DNA of 64,000 nucleotides. It comes from Arthrobacter ulcerisalmonis (GTDB taxonomy: Bacteria > Actinomycetota > Actinomycetes > Actinomycetales > Micrococcaceae). Below are positions 37,553 through 45,585 of this stretch, piece after piece. The DNA is taken from assembly GCF_900609065.1 (NCBI RefSeq), contig NZ_UXAU01000009.1, positions 186,001-250,000 on the forward strand. The letters are read 5' to 3'. How positions within the stretch are numbered: position 1 is the first letter of the stretch; every line of letters starts with the position of its first letter. The notes beneath the pieces are model-generated. The model searched no databases. It saw only the letters and a list, made by a program, of their open reading frames with translations, and was not told the DNA's origin. Both the position numbers and the translations under genes were made by a program.

Positions 37553-38652
37553 AGGCGGCGCAACTCCGCAAACTCGAGCGACGGAACGATCGCCCCGGCG
37601 TCGCGCTCCACAAAGTTGGTGCCGGGCGCGACCACCTCGTCGATCGCGTCCAGCACCTCCTCGCTGAGCCGGACGTCGGCCGCTGCCAGGTAGGAGGCCA
37701 GGTGCTCTTCGGTCCGGGGGCCGATGATGACGCTGCTGATGGCGGGATGCGTCAGCGCAAAGGCCACGGAGAGGTCCACCAAGGATACTTCCAGCTTGTC
37801 AGCCAGCCGGGTGAGCGCGTCGGTGGCATGGAGTTTGCGCTCGCTGGCTGGCCCGGACATGTCGTACCGCCCCGGCAGCGAGTGTGCCCTCGCGGCGGCG
37901 GGCCGGGAATCGAGGGTGAAGCTGCCGGACAGCCAACCCCCAGCCAGGGGCCCGTACGCCAGCACGCCCAGCCCATATTGGGCGGCGATGGGCAGGACAT
38001 CGCGCTCGATGCCGCGCACCAGCATCGAATACGGGACCTGGTTGCCCAGCGGCGGGATCAGGTGGTTGGTGTTGGCCAACCACTGCGCCTCCACCAACTG
38101 CGCGGGGGTGAAGACGGAGGTGCCGTAGTAGAGGATTTTGCCCTGTCGGATGAGATCGTTCAGGGTGGTGATGGTCTCCAGGACGTCAGTGTTGTAGTCG
38201 GGCCGGTGCGCCTGGTAGAGGTCGATTCGGTCCGTCTGCAGCCGGCGCAGACTGCCCTCCACTGCCTGCGTGATCCAGCGGCGGGAATTCCCGGAGTGGG
38301 CAGGGTTGGCGCTCATCTGGCCGTGGAACTTGGTGGCCAGGAAGACATCGTCCCGGCGGCCGCGAAGTGCCCGGCCCACCACCTGCTCCGACTGGCCCTG
38401 CGAGTACACATCCGCCGTATCCACCGCCGTAATCCCTGCGTCCAGGGCTGCGTTGATGATCCGGATGCTCTCTTGCGCACCGGTCGGCGCGCCGGTCGCG
38501 GAAGGGCCAACGCCGCTCGCTGCACCGCCCGTGGAAGGGCCAACGCCGCCCGCCTCGCTGCCGAACCCCTCGGTGAAGTTCATGGTTCCCAACGTGAGTG
38601 GACTGATGGGGGTGCCAGAGCGCCCGAAAATTCGAAGCTCGCTAAGGCCCAT
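37549..38652 (-). CDS. Aldo/keto reductase
   Basis: A 367-residue NADPH-dependent (alpha/beta)8 oxidoreductase. Catalytic tetrad: Asp in ITAVDTADVYSQGQSE with its Tyr, Lys in DVFLATKFHGQM and His in DLYQAHRPD; the nucleotide pocket is SSVIIGPRTEEHL. Oddity: residues about 31-58 are a Gly/Ala/Ser-rich insertion containing two related 11-residue units (GGVGPSTGGAAS and SGVGPSATGAPTG), produced by a 33-bp duplication, placed between strand 1 and the first helix where homologues are compact. Confidence 0.87.
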   Translation of the reverse strand: MGLSELRIFGRSGTPISPLTLGTMNFTEGFGSEAGGVGPSTGGAASGVGPSATGAPTGAQESIRIINAALDAGITAVDTADVYSQGQSEQVVGRALRGRRDDVFLATKFHGQMSANPAHSGNSRRWITQAVEGSLRRLQTDRIDLYQAHRPDYNTDVLETITTLNDLIRQGKILYYGTSVFTPAQLVEAQWLANTNHLIPPLGNQVPYSMLVRGIERDVLPIAAQYGLGVLAYGPLAGGWLSGSFTLDSRPAAARAHSLPGRYDMSGPASERKLHATDALTRLADKLEVSLVDLSVAFALTHPAISSVIIGPRTEEHLASYLAAADVRLSEEVLDAIDEVVAPGTNFVERDAGAIVPSLEFAELRRL

Positions 38653-38932
38653 CCTTCAGTTCCTCCCACTGGTGCAGATCATGACGTTGATCGAACAGAC
38701 GCTACACAGATTCGACGCCGGGACCCGGGGTTTCGCCACGGGGCTTCTCTTTTCGTCGCACGAGGTAACGCTGGGGCTTCGGCGTGACGATTTGTGGCGG
38801 CCACGTCACGCTTTCGTGCGCGCGGCTGGTTGCCATAATCTGGTGGGGACGGTTGCGTGGGGGGAGCAAATCCTCTGCGTGACGAGGCAGCTCGGTAGGT
38901 TTGGTCCCATCACACACGCGAGGCGGACACGC

Positions 38933-41236
38933 ATGACGGCAACAGGTCAGCAGCAGGATCAACCGGAGCAGGCGGGCATAGCGCCGGCCGGTCCAGTTCC
39001 CGCCCAAACGCGTGCAGGTGAGGCTGCGATTGCTGGTCACACAGCGACCAATGGTGACGCTGCAAACAATGGTGGCCCTGCGAACACCGGCGATGCCGTG
39101 GACCCGGGCCTGCTCCAGCAGCTTGCCGACGCGCACGGTGTGGGGACCACGTTCCAGGGCTGGGACGGTCTGCCGCATACCGTTGCCACCGCTACGCTGA
39201 CGAAAGTCCTGCACGCTTTGGGCGTCCAGGCGCAGACCGACGAGCAAATCCGGCTGGCACTGGCCGACGCCGAACTGGCGCCGTGGCGGCGGATGCTGCC
39301 GCCCGCCGTCGTGCTTCAGGAAGGCCAGCCCGGACAGGTGCCGGTGCACGTGCGGGACGGCTCCGCTGTCACCGTTGAGATCACCCTGGAGTCCGACGGC
39401 GGCAGCCTCGCCGCAGGTCAACTCGATGCGTGGGTGCAGCCCCGGCACGTCGACGGGATACTGACAGGGCGGGCGACCTTCGGCATCCCGGCGGACCTGC
39501 CCCTGGGGTGGCATACGCTGCGCGCACGCTCCGCCGACGCCACGGCAACCGCAACCCTGGTGGTGGTGCCCGCCCGGCTGGACACCGACAGGATGCTGAC
39601 CGAACGCCGCGGCTGGGGCCTGGCCACGCAACTGTATTCGGCACGGTCCAGGCGCTCGTGGGGGATCGGCGATTTCGCGGACCTGGCGGATTTGGCCGCA
39701 CTGAGCGGCGCCCGGGGTGCCGATTACGTGCTGGTGAACCCGCTGCACGCGGCAGAGCCCGTGCCGCCGGTGCAGCCCTCGCCCTACTCGCCGTCCACCC
39801 GGCGGTTCTTCAACCCGCTGTACATCCGGGTGGAGGCCGTTCCGGAGTTGGCGTACCTGGAGCCGCGTAAACGGGCCATGGTGGACCGGCTCCGCGAAAG
39901 TGTGGCGGGCCTGAACGCCGAGGGCCAGCATTTGGACCGGGACGCCGTGTATACGGCCAAGCTGCAGGCGCTCGAACTGCTGTACGACGCGCCGCGACCA
40001 CCGGCCAGGCAATCTGCCTTCGATGCGTTTCTGGCGCTGTCCGGGGCTGGGCTCGACGACTTTGCCCTGTGGTCGGCCATCCGTGAGGATGTGGCCCCTG
40101 ACGACCAGTTCTGGACTGATGCCTCGTCCGAGCTGGGTTCGGCGCAGGCTGAGGCGCTCAAGGTGCAGCTGGCGGGCCGGATTGGCTTCCACCGTTGGCT
40201 GCAGTGGATCTGCGATGAGCAACTTGAGGCTGCGCAGCACAGTGCCGTCAAGGCTGGGATGCGGATGGGCGTGGTGCACGACCTCGCCGTGGGCGTGGAC
40301 CTGGAAAGCGCCGACGCCTGGACCTTGCGGGAGGTGCTGGCGCCAGCTACGAGCGTGGGCGCTCCACCGGACATGTACAACCAGCAGGGCCAGGATTGGG
40401 GCCAGCCGCCGTGGCATCCTGGCCGGCTTGCCGAGACGGGGTACGCCCCTTTCCGGAACATGCTGGCCACCATCCTGCGGCACGCTGGCGGGATCCGGGT
40501 GGACCACATCCTTGGCCTGTTCCGGCTCTGGTGGGTCCCGGCCGGCAATTCGCCGGGGGACGGCGCCTACGTCCGCTACGACCATGAGGCCCTCATTGGC
40601 ATCCTCGCCCTGGAAGCGCACCGCGCCAATGCCGTGGTGATCGGCGAGGACCTGGGCACGTTCGAGCCATGGGTCCGGGACTACCTCGCGGCCCGCGGCA
40701 TCCTGGGCACCTCGATTTTGTGGTTTGAGTACGACGGCGATTTGCCCCTTGCGCCCGAAAAGTATCGGGAGCAGGCGCTTGCCAGCGTCAACACCCACGA
40801 TCTGCCGCCCACCGCAGGGTACTTGGCCGGCATCCACGTGGCGTTGCGCAGCAAGCTGGGGCTGCTGGAGCGGTCCGAGGCCGAGGAACGGGCTGACCAC
40901 GAGGCGTCGCTGGGCAAGATGTTCGCCGTGCTCCGCGATCGCGGCCTGCTCTCGGCTGAGGATGCGGCCATGAAAACGCCCGACCCCGAGGCCCGGGTCA
41001 TTGAGGCGCTGCACGTGCTGCTGTGCCAGGCTCCCTCGGTACTGATGGGCGTCGCCCTGGTGGATGCGGTGGGGGAGCGCCGGGTCCAGAACCAGCCCGG
41101 CACCACCGAGGCGCTGTATCCGAACTGGCAGATTCCGTTGGGCGGCCCGGACGGTGCGCCGGTCCTGCTCGATGACCTGCCTGCCAACGCCCGCTTCAAC
41201 TCGCTGTTGCGTGCGGTGGATCGGGCCCTGCGCTAG
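38933..41236 (+). CDS. malQ: 4-alpha-glucanotransferase (amylomaltase)
   Basis: A 767-residue GH77 enzyme of maltodextrin and glycogen metabolism. Catalytic motifs: nucleophile Asp in GGIRVDHILGLFRLWW, acid/base Glu in VVIGEDLGTFEPWV and the third carboxylate in NTHDLPPTAGY. GAPPDMYNQQGQDWGQPPWHP is the GH77 hallmark. The first about 150 residues form the extra N-terminal domain of actinobacterial MalQ. The ATG at 38933 (MTATGQQQDQPEQAG) is preferred; the frame is open far upstream only because it shadows the reductase gene. Confidence 0.95.
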   Translation: MTATGQQQDQPEQAGIAPAGPVPAQTRAGEAAIAGHTATNGDAANNGGPANTGDAVDPGLLQQLADAHGVGTTFQGWDGLPHTVATATLTKVLHALGVQAQTDEQIRLALADAELAPWRRMLPPAVVLQEGQPGQVPVHVRDGSAVTVEITLESDGGSLAAGQLDAWVQPRHVDGILTGRATFGIPADLPLGWHTLRARSADATATATLVVVPARLDTDRMLTERRGWGLATQLYSARSRRSWGIGDFADLADLAALSGARGADYVLVNPLHAAEPVPPVQPSPYSPSTRRFFNPLYIRVEAVPELAYLEPRKRAMVDRLRESVAGLNAEGQHLDRDAVYTAKLQALELLYDAPRPPARQSAFDAFLALSGAGLDDFALWSAIREDVAPDDQFWTDASSELGSAQAEALKVQLAGRIGFHRWLQWICDEQLEAAQHSAVKAGMRMGVVHDLAVGVDLESADAWTLREVLAPATSVGAPPDMYNQQGQDWGQPPWHPGRLAETGYAPFRNMLATILRHAGGIRVDHILGLFRLWWVPAGNSPGDGAYVRYDHEALIGILALEAHRANAVVIGEDLGTFEPWVRDYLAARGILGTSILWFEYDGDLPLAPEKYREQALASVNTHDLPPTAGYLAGIHVALRSKLGLLERSEAEERADHEASLGKMFAVLRDRGLLSAEDAAMKTPDPEARVIEALHVLLCQAPSVLMGVALVDAVGERRVQNQPGTTEALYPNWQIPLGGPDGAPVLLDDLPANARFNSLLRAVDRALR

Positions 41237-41250
41237 GTCACGGGACCGGG

Positions 41251-42081
41251 ATGCAGCAGCTACGGCCGGACGTCGGGGCGCAGATTGTGCTCCGGCTCCG
41301 TGCTGCCGGCTGCGTTTTCGCCGAGGACGAGGCCCAACTTCTCGTCGCGGAGTCCGCCGGACCGGAAGAACTGGAAAGCAACGTTCGACGCCGCGTGGCT
41401 GGCACTCCGCTGGAGTACATCCTGGGCTGGGCTGCTTTCGCCGGCCAACGCATCGCGGTAGCGCCCGGTGTGTTCGTGCCCCGGCTGCGGACCGAACTGG
41501 TGGTGGACTTGGCCGCGGCGGCGCTGACGCGGAAGGCGGCGGTGCCCGGCGTTCTTGAGCCGGGGCCCCGTACGGTGGTGGTGGATCTCTGCTGCGGGTC
41601 AGGGGCTGTGGGGGCGGCTTTGGCCCTGCGCTTTACGGGGATCGAGCTCCATGCCGCGGATATCGACCCCGCTGCTGTGGCGTGCGCCCGGCAAAACCTC
41701 GGACCCGTGGGCGGACTGGTTCACCAGGGCAATCTGTTCGAGGCGCTACCCCACGAGCTTCGCGGCCGGGTACGCGTCCTTGCAGTCAACGCACCCTACG
41801 TCCCCACGGCGGCCATCGAAACCATGCCGCCGGAAGCCAGGCTCCATGAAGCGCGCGCCTGCCTTGACGGCGGCGCCGACGGCCTCGACTTCCACCGGCT
41901 GGTGGCCCGCGGCGCCAAGGAATGGCTGGCGCCGGGCGGCCAGGTCATCATCGAAACCAGTGTCAGACAAGCACCCGCCACGGCAGCTATTCTTGCCAGC
42001 GCCGGGTTGGCAGTGCAGACCGTGAGGTCCGAGGAGCTCGACGGGACGGCTGTGGTGGGAACGGCCGGGTTGGAAGTGTAG
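41251..42081 (+). CDS. HemK/PrmC-like protein N5-glutamine methyltransferase homologue
   Basis: A 276-residue SAM-dependent methyltransferase. It has the N-terminal PrmC-type helical domain (PLEYILGWAAFAGQRIAVAP), SAM motif I VVDLCCGSGAVGAALAL, and the acidic post-I residue in LHAADIDPAAVACA. The catalytic NPPY is changed to NAPY (VNAPYVPTAAIE), typical of a paralogous group labelled putative N5-glutamine methyltransferase. It starts 14 bp after malQ. The substrate is uncertain and it is probably not the main release-factor methylase. Confidence 0.8.
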   Translation: MQQLRPDVGAQIVLRLRAAGCVFAEDEAQLLVAESAGPEELESNVRRRVAGTPLEYILGWAAFAGQRIAVAPGVFVPRLRTELVVDLAAAALTRKAAVPGVLEPGPRTVVVDLCCGSGAVGAALALRFTGIELHAADIDPAAVACARQNLGPVGGLVHQGNLFEALPHELRGRVRVLAVNAPYVPTAAIETMPPEARLHEARACLDGGADGLDFHRLVARGAKEWLAPGGQVIIETSVRQAPATAAILASAGLAVQTVRSEELDGTAVVGTAGLEV

Positions 42082-42136
42082 GGGCGGGAACCGGGGCAGT
42101 CGGCAGGTGGCCCGTCCGGATCCACCTCCACCGTGA

Positions 42137-43111
42137 TCAGTCCGGGTGGACAGCGATCACCAGCTTGCCAACCGCCAGGTGCTCCTCGAGACGATGCATG
42201 GCGGCTGGGGTGTCGGAGAGCGCGAAGGTGGAGTCGATGATTGGCCGCAACGTGCCAGCCTCCACCATGGCCTTCAGGTCCAGCAGGTCGGCTTCCTTGG
42301 TAACGGAAATCAGGCCGCGGAATTTCTGCTTGCTGAAGAGTCCTGCCAGCGGAGCCAGGAGGGACCGCTCGAATCCACCGAGGACGCGACCGCCGCCCTC
42401 GCCGCCAACAATCACCAGGGTGCCGGTGGGCGTCAGGGCCCGCCGCAGCTGCCGCACAGGCCGCCTGCCACCCATGTCCACAATGACGTCGTAGCGCTCG
42501 CTGCCGATCACCCGGTCCACCCGATAGTCAAGAACCTGGTCGGCGCCCAAGGAACGCACCAGATCCCGCTTCGGCTCGCTGCACACGCCCGTGACGTGGG
42601 CGCGGAGGGCCTTGGCGATCTGCACGGCGAAAATACCCACGCCGCCTGCCGCCCCCAGCACCAGGACGCGCTGACCTGCCTGGACCTTACCGGCGTCGCG
42701 GACTGCGTGCAGTGCTGTGGTGGCTGAGGTGGGAAGGGCAGCGGCCCGCTCTGCGGTGGTTTCGGCCGGCAGCGGGACCACCGCATCCGCCTGCGCCACC
42801 GCGAATTCCGCAAAGGCTCCGTTGGCTGTCCCAAAGACGTAGTCGCCCACCAGGTGGCTGGTGACGTTGGCGCCCACCGCGGTGATGCGGCCAGCCACGT
42901 CCATGCCCCGCACCCGTTGTTTGGGCGCCCGAATTCCCAGCGCCAGCCGGGCCAGCAGGGGCAGCCCCGTCATCAGGTGCCAGTCACCGATGTGGATCGA
43001 CGCCGCGCTGACCTGGAGCAATACTTGGCCGGCGGTCGGAACTGGGGTGTCGACGTCGGCGATCCGGAGCGTGGCGGAGGTCCCGTACCTGTCCTGAAGC
43101 ACTGCTTTCAT
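42137..43111 (-). CDS. Medium-chain NAD(P)-dependent alcohol dehydrogenase / quinone oxidoreductase
   Basis: A 324-residue MDR protein without the structural zinc cysteines. It shows the MDR N-terminal GroES-like fold ([34 protein letters not shown]) and the Rossmann motif [20 protein letters not shown]. The substrate is unknown. Its ATG overlaps the stop of the XRE gene (ATGA), so the two are coupled. Confidence 0.85.
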   Translation of the reverse strand: MKAVLQDRYGTSATLRIADVDTPVPTAGQVLLQVSAASIHIGDWHLMTGLPLLARLALGIRAPKQRVRGMDVAGRITAVGANVTSHLVGDYVFGTANGAFAEFAVAQADAVVPLPAETTAERAAALPTSATTALHAVRDAGKVQAGQRVLVLGAAGGVGIFAVQIAKALRAHVTGVCSEPKRDLVRSLGADQVLDYRVDRVIGSERYDVIVDMGGRRPVRQLRRALTPTGTLVIVGGEGGGRVLGGFERSLLAPLAGLFSKQKFRGLISVTKEADLLDLKAMVEAGTLRPIIDSTFALSDTPAAMHRLEEHLAVGKLVIAVHPD

Positions 43112-43332
43112 GGCTTTTCTCCTGCGTAGTGAAAGACCCTGTCGAGCGGGATGTTGAAGACGTGGGCGATCTGGAAGGCAACCTCCAGGGAGGGGGAGTA
43201 CTTGCCTTGTTCGATGGCGTTGATGGTCTGCCGGGTGACGCCGACCCGGTCCGCGAGCTCGGCCTGGGTCATCTCGCCGTGGCCGAAGCGGAGAGTGCGG
43301 ATGTCATTGGTGACCCGGGTTGGCTTCACCAT
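43108..43332 (-). CDS. Small XRE-family HTH regulator
   Basis: 74 residues, almost entirely one helix-turn-helix ([39 protein letters not shown]). It is of the type usually found beside a small membrane protein. It overlaps both neighbours by a few bases, making a tight three-gene unit: membrane protein, XRE, dehydrogenase. Confidence 0.87.
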   Translation of the reverse strand: MVKPTRVTNDIRTLRFGHGEMTQAELADRVGVTRQTINAIEQGKYSPSLEVAFQIAHVFNIPLDRVFHYAGEKP

Positions 43333-43754
43333 CCGACAAACCCGCGGCGGTAAGCGACGATCTTGGACACGGACTCCAGCAGCGCCGACAGCACGAAGCC
43401 GAGGTAGATGACGTTGGCGATGTATGCGTGCGGGGCCTCGAGCATGGCAAGGATGAGGGCGCTGATGGCACCCAGCACCACGAACGACTGGCCGATGTAT
43501 TCGCCGGACCGATTGATTTCCTTGTCCCGCTGGTCCGTTGCCATTGCTGATCGGGGGGCGCCAATGAGAATGGCGAGGTTGAGCACGATTGCCGCAATGA
43601 TCGCGCCGCCGATGCTCCACAACAGTGGACCGACGTAGTCCATGGTGGCGAGGGAGGTGGCTGCGGCGCGCGGCAGGACCGTTGCCAGGTAGAGGCAATA
43701 CGCCACCAGCGCCACCGCTCCCATGATCCAGGTGCGTTTCTCTTCGATCGACAT
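43326..43754 (-). CDS. Four-helix membrane protein partnered with the XRE regulator
   Basis: 142 residues with four hydrophobic segments ([72 protein letters not shown]). The central loop [17 protein letters not shown] resembles DUF2178-like proteins found beside small XRE regulators. It may modulate the regulator at the membrane; that is inference. Confidence 0.7.
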   Translation of the reverse strand: MSIEEKRTWIMGAVALVAYCLYLATVLPRAAATSLATMDYVGPLLWSIGGAIIAAIVLNLAILIGAPRSAMATDQRDKEINRSGEYIGQSFVVLGAISALILAMLEAPHAYIANVIYLGFVLSALLESVSKIVAYRRGFVGW

Positions 43755-43869
43755 GGTCCCGCGCCTTTGTGTAAAGAATTATTGACACGGCCAATGTAAG
43801 GCGAAGCAGACATGGTGTCAATGACTTTTGACATCTTCTCACTGCTGTCTAAGTGCTTCGTTTAACGGG

Positions 43870-43909
43870 AAAAGCACCGACCAGAACGTGAGTTCCAGTC
43901 GGTGCTTTT
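43870..43909 (-). terminator. Terminator after the GlsB/YeaQ-type gene
   Basis: AAAAGCACCGAC pairs perfectly with GTCGGTGCTTTT around an inner GAAC-GTGA-GTTC stem-loop. It has A/T runs on both sides, so it can work in either direction. It lies about 50 bp downstream of the GlsB-type gene on the minus strand. Confidence 0.85.
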
Positions 43910-43957
43910 CAGCGTCAGCTCCTCCACCGCGCCTGAGCGCGGGGAGGTGGCGTCTAA

Positions 43958-44224
43958 TTAGCTGTTGACGCTGCGGCGGGTGATCATGCCGTAGACAAGC
44001 AGGACGATCAGCGAACCGCCGATAGCCAGCAGCCAGGTGGAGATCGAGAAGAAATCGTTGATTCCGGTCCCGAAGATCATACCGCCAAGCCAGCCGCCGA
44101 GCATGGCGCCAACAACACCCAGAATCAGGGTGATGACCCAGCCGCCACCCTGCTTTCCGGGGAGAATGGCCTTGGCGATCGCGCCGGCGATGAGGCCAAG
44201 AATTAGAAATGCGATGAATCCCAT
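43958..44224 (-). CDS. GlsB/YeaQ/YmgE-family stress membrane protein
   Basis: 88 residues, three hydrophobic segments: MGFIAFLILGLIAGAIAKAI, GWVITLILGVVGAMLGGWLGG (glycine-rich, the family hallmark) and TWLLAIGGSLIVLLVYGMI. Previously called transglycosylase-associated protein; it is generally linked to stress but has no known activity. Confidence 0.9.
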   Translation of the reverse strand: MGFIAFLILGLIAGAIAKAILPGKQGGGWVITLILGVVGAMLGGWLGGMIFGTGINDFFSISTWLLAIGGSLIVLLVYGMITRRSVNS

Positions 44225-44288
44225 TTGATGTTCCTCTTCCTTCTGTTAGGAGGCTCCCGGATTCCGAAAGCTCTTATCCTTCGGCCCC

Positions 44289-44310
44289 AATAGTAAACAT
44301 ACTTACTATT
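44289..44310. promoter_or_regulatory. Palindrome upstream of the GlsB-type gene
   Basis: AATAGTAA-ACATAC-TTACTATT is a perfect 8+8-bp inverted repeat in an AT-rich patch 65-86 bp before the start codon. It overlaps the likely promoter and is a candidate operator. Confidence 0.5.
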
Positions 44311-44422
44311 TTACGCCACTTTTCGCTGAAATGCCGGGTTGAACGCCTACGGTCACGAGTGGTGGCGAGGCGGGGAGTGGGCGCGAAACCCAGTGGTTTC
44401 ACACTCCGGCGACGGGGGAACG

Positions 44423-44635
44423 CTACTGGTCGTCCAGGCGGAAACCGATCTTGATGGTGACCTGCCAGTCGGCGATCTCGCCGTCGCTGATGTGCCCCCG
44501 GATCTCCTTGACCTCGAACCAGTCCAAGTTGCGAAGGGTCTTGGCCGCCTGGGCTACCCCATTGCGAACGGCGTCATCCACGCCCGCATTGGAGGTGCCG
44601 ACAATTTCAGAAATGCTGTACGTGTGATTGGCCAA
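44423..44635 (-). CDS. Dodecin family flavin-binding protein
   Basis: A 70-residue protein starting at TTG (LANHTYSISEIVGTSNAGVD) behind GAGGAG. DAVRNGVAQAAKTLRNLDWFE, VKEIRGHISDGEIADWQVTI and KIGFRL match dodecin along its length, including the aromatic flavin-stacking Trp in LDWFEV. It forms a hollow dodecamer that stores FMN/riboflavin or CoA. A longer reading from 44743 adds unrelated residues. Confidence 0.9.
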   Translation of the reverse strand: MANHTYSISEIVGTSNAGVDDAVRNGVAQAAKTLRNLDWFEVKEIRGHISDGEIADWQVTIKIGFRLDDQ

Positions 44636-44687
44636 GGTGCGCTCCTCGTGATCATCGTTGGTCCCGGTTGAAGGGGGTCCTTGAAGA

Positions 44688-45413
44688 CTAGTGCGACTTC
44701 TCGGGGCTGGCCAGAGCCCCGAGAATGAGTTCCTTGAGGTCATTCATGGTCTGTTGCATGTGGTCATCCATGGTTTGGCGCGCGCGGACGGCATCGCCGG
44801 ATTGCAGGGCCTCGGCAATGTTCTGGTGGTGCCGGATGGCGTGCTGCTGGATGGCAGGAATGGCGGACGTTTCCGCGCGTCGAACTTCAAGCAGACGGCG
44901 CAGGGGATCGAAGAGGACGGCCACGAAAATGTTGCCGGAGGCGTGCAGGATGACGTCGTGAAAGGCGAGATCGGCTTCCACGAAAGCGCCGACGTCGTTG
45001 ATTGCCGAGGCTGCGCGCATCGCCGAGAGGTGCGCAAAAAGGGAGTCCACATCGCCTTTGGAAATCCGGGTCGCCGCCAGTTCGCAGGCGCCCGTCTCCA
45101 ACATCCGGCGCAGCTCAATCAGGTGCAGTGCCGCTTCCCCAGACGTGGACTCAACAGATGCGGCGCGCAGGACAGCTTCCAACGAGGCCCATAGCTTGAG
45201 GGGGTTGACGAACGTCCCCCTGCCGCGTTCAACGCTGAGGATGCGCTGGGCTTCAAGGGTCTTGATGGCTTCCCGGACGGTCATGCGGCTGACGTCGTGC
45301 AACGCGCTGAGCTCCAGCTCGCCGGGTACGGCAGAACCGGGCGGGAATTCGCCCTTGATGATCCGGTCCAACAGCTCGTCCGCCACCACGCCAACCAGTG
45401 ACTTCCTGGCCAC
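44688..45413 (-). CDS. GntR-family (FCD/FadR type) transcriptional regulator
   Basis: 241 residues. The N-terminal winged HTH (FPPGSAVPGELELSALHDVSRMTVREAIKTLEAQRIL, about 18-54) is followed by an FCD ligand domain with metal-binding histidines (DLAFHDVILHASGN, HHQNIAEAL). It is divergent from the tetronate operon and very probably controls it through the 19-bp palindrome at 45511-45529. Confidence 0.92.
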   Translation of the reverse strand: MARKSLVGVVADELLDRIIKGEFPPGSAVPGELELSALHDVSRMTVREAIKTLEAQRILSVERGRGTFVNPLKLWASLEAVLRAASVESTSGEAALHLIELRRMLETGACELAATRISKGDVDSLFAHLSAMRAASAINDVGAFVEADLAFHDVILHASGNIFVAVLFDPLRRLLEVRRAETSAIPAIQQHAIRHHQNIAEALQSGDAVRARQTMDDHMQQTMNDLKELILGALASPEKSH

Positions 45414-45510
45414 ACTGCCCCCGCTCGAGTTGTGGGCCCTGTGCCCATCGATTGATCAGCCAAGTCTACTTGCGCGCCTGTATGACGTATGCAACACTAG
45501 CACTCGAACG

Positions 45511-45529
45511 TAAGATGTCAGACATCTTA
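45511..45529. promoter_or_regulatory. Operator of the tetronate operon
   Basis: TAAGATGTCAGACATCTTA is a perfect 19-bp palindrome centred on A, with the ATGTC/GACAT half-sites typical of FCD-type GntR proteins. It lies between the divergent regulator and the kinase gene, about 57 bp before the kinase start. Confidence 0.8.
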
Positions 45530-45585
45530 TGGATCGAACGAAAATTAGGATCCGGGTTCCGGATCGATACACAACGGAGTGCATT

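Noticed and set aside
38702..41014. Minus-strand open frame of 770 codons over malQ
   Set aside because: Antisense shadow of a clear GH77 enzyme; no start signal and no recognisable motif.
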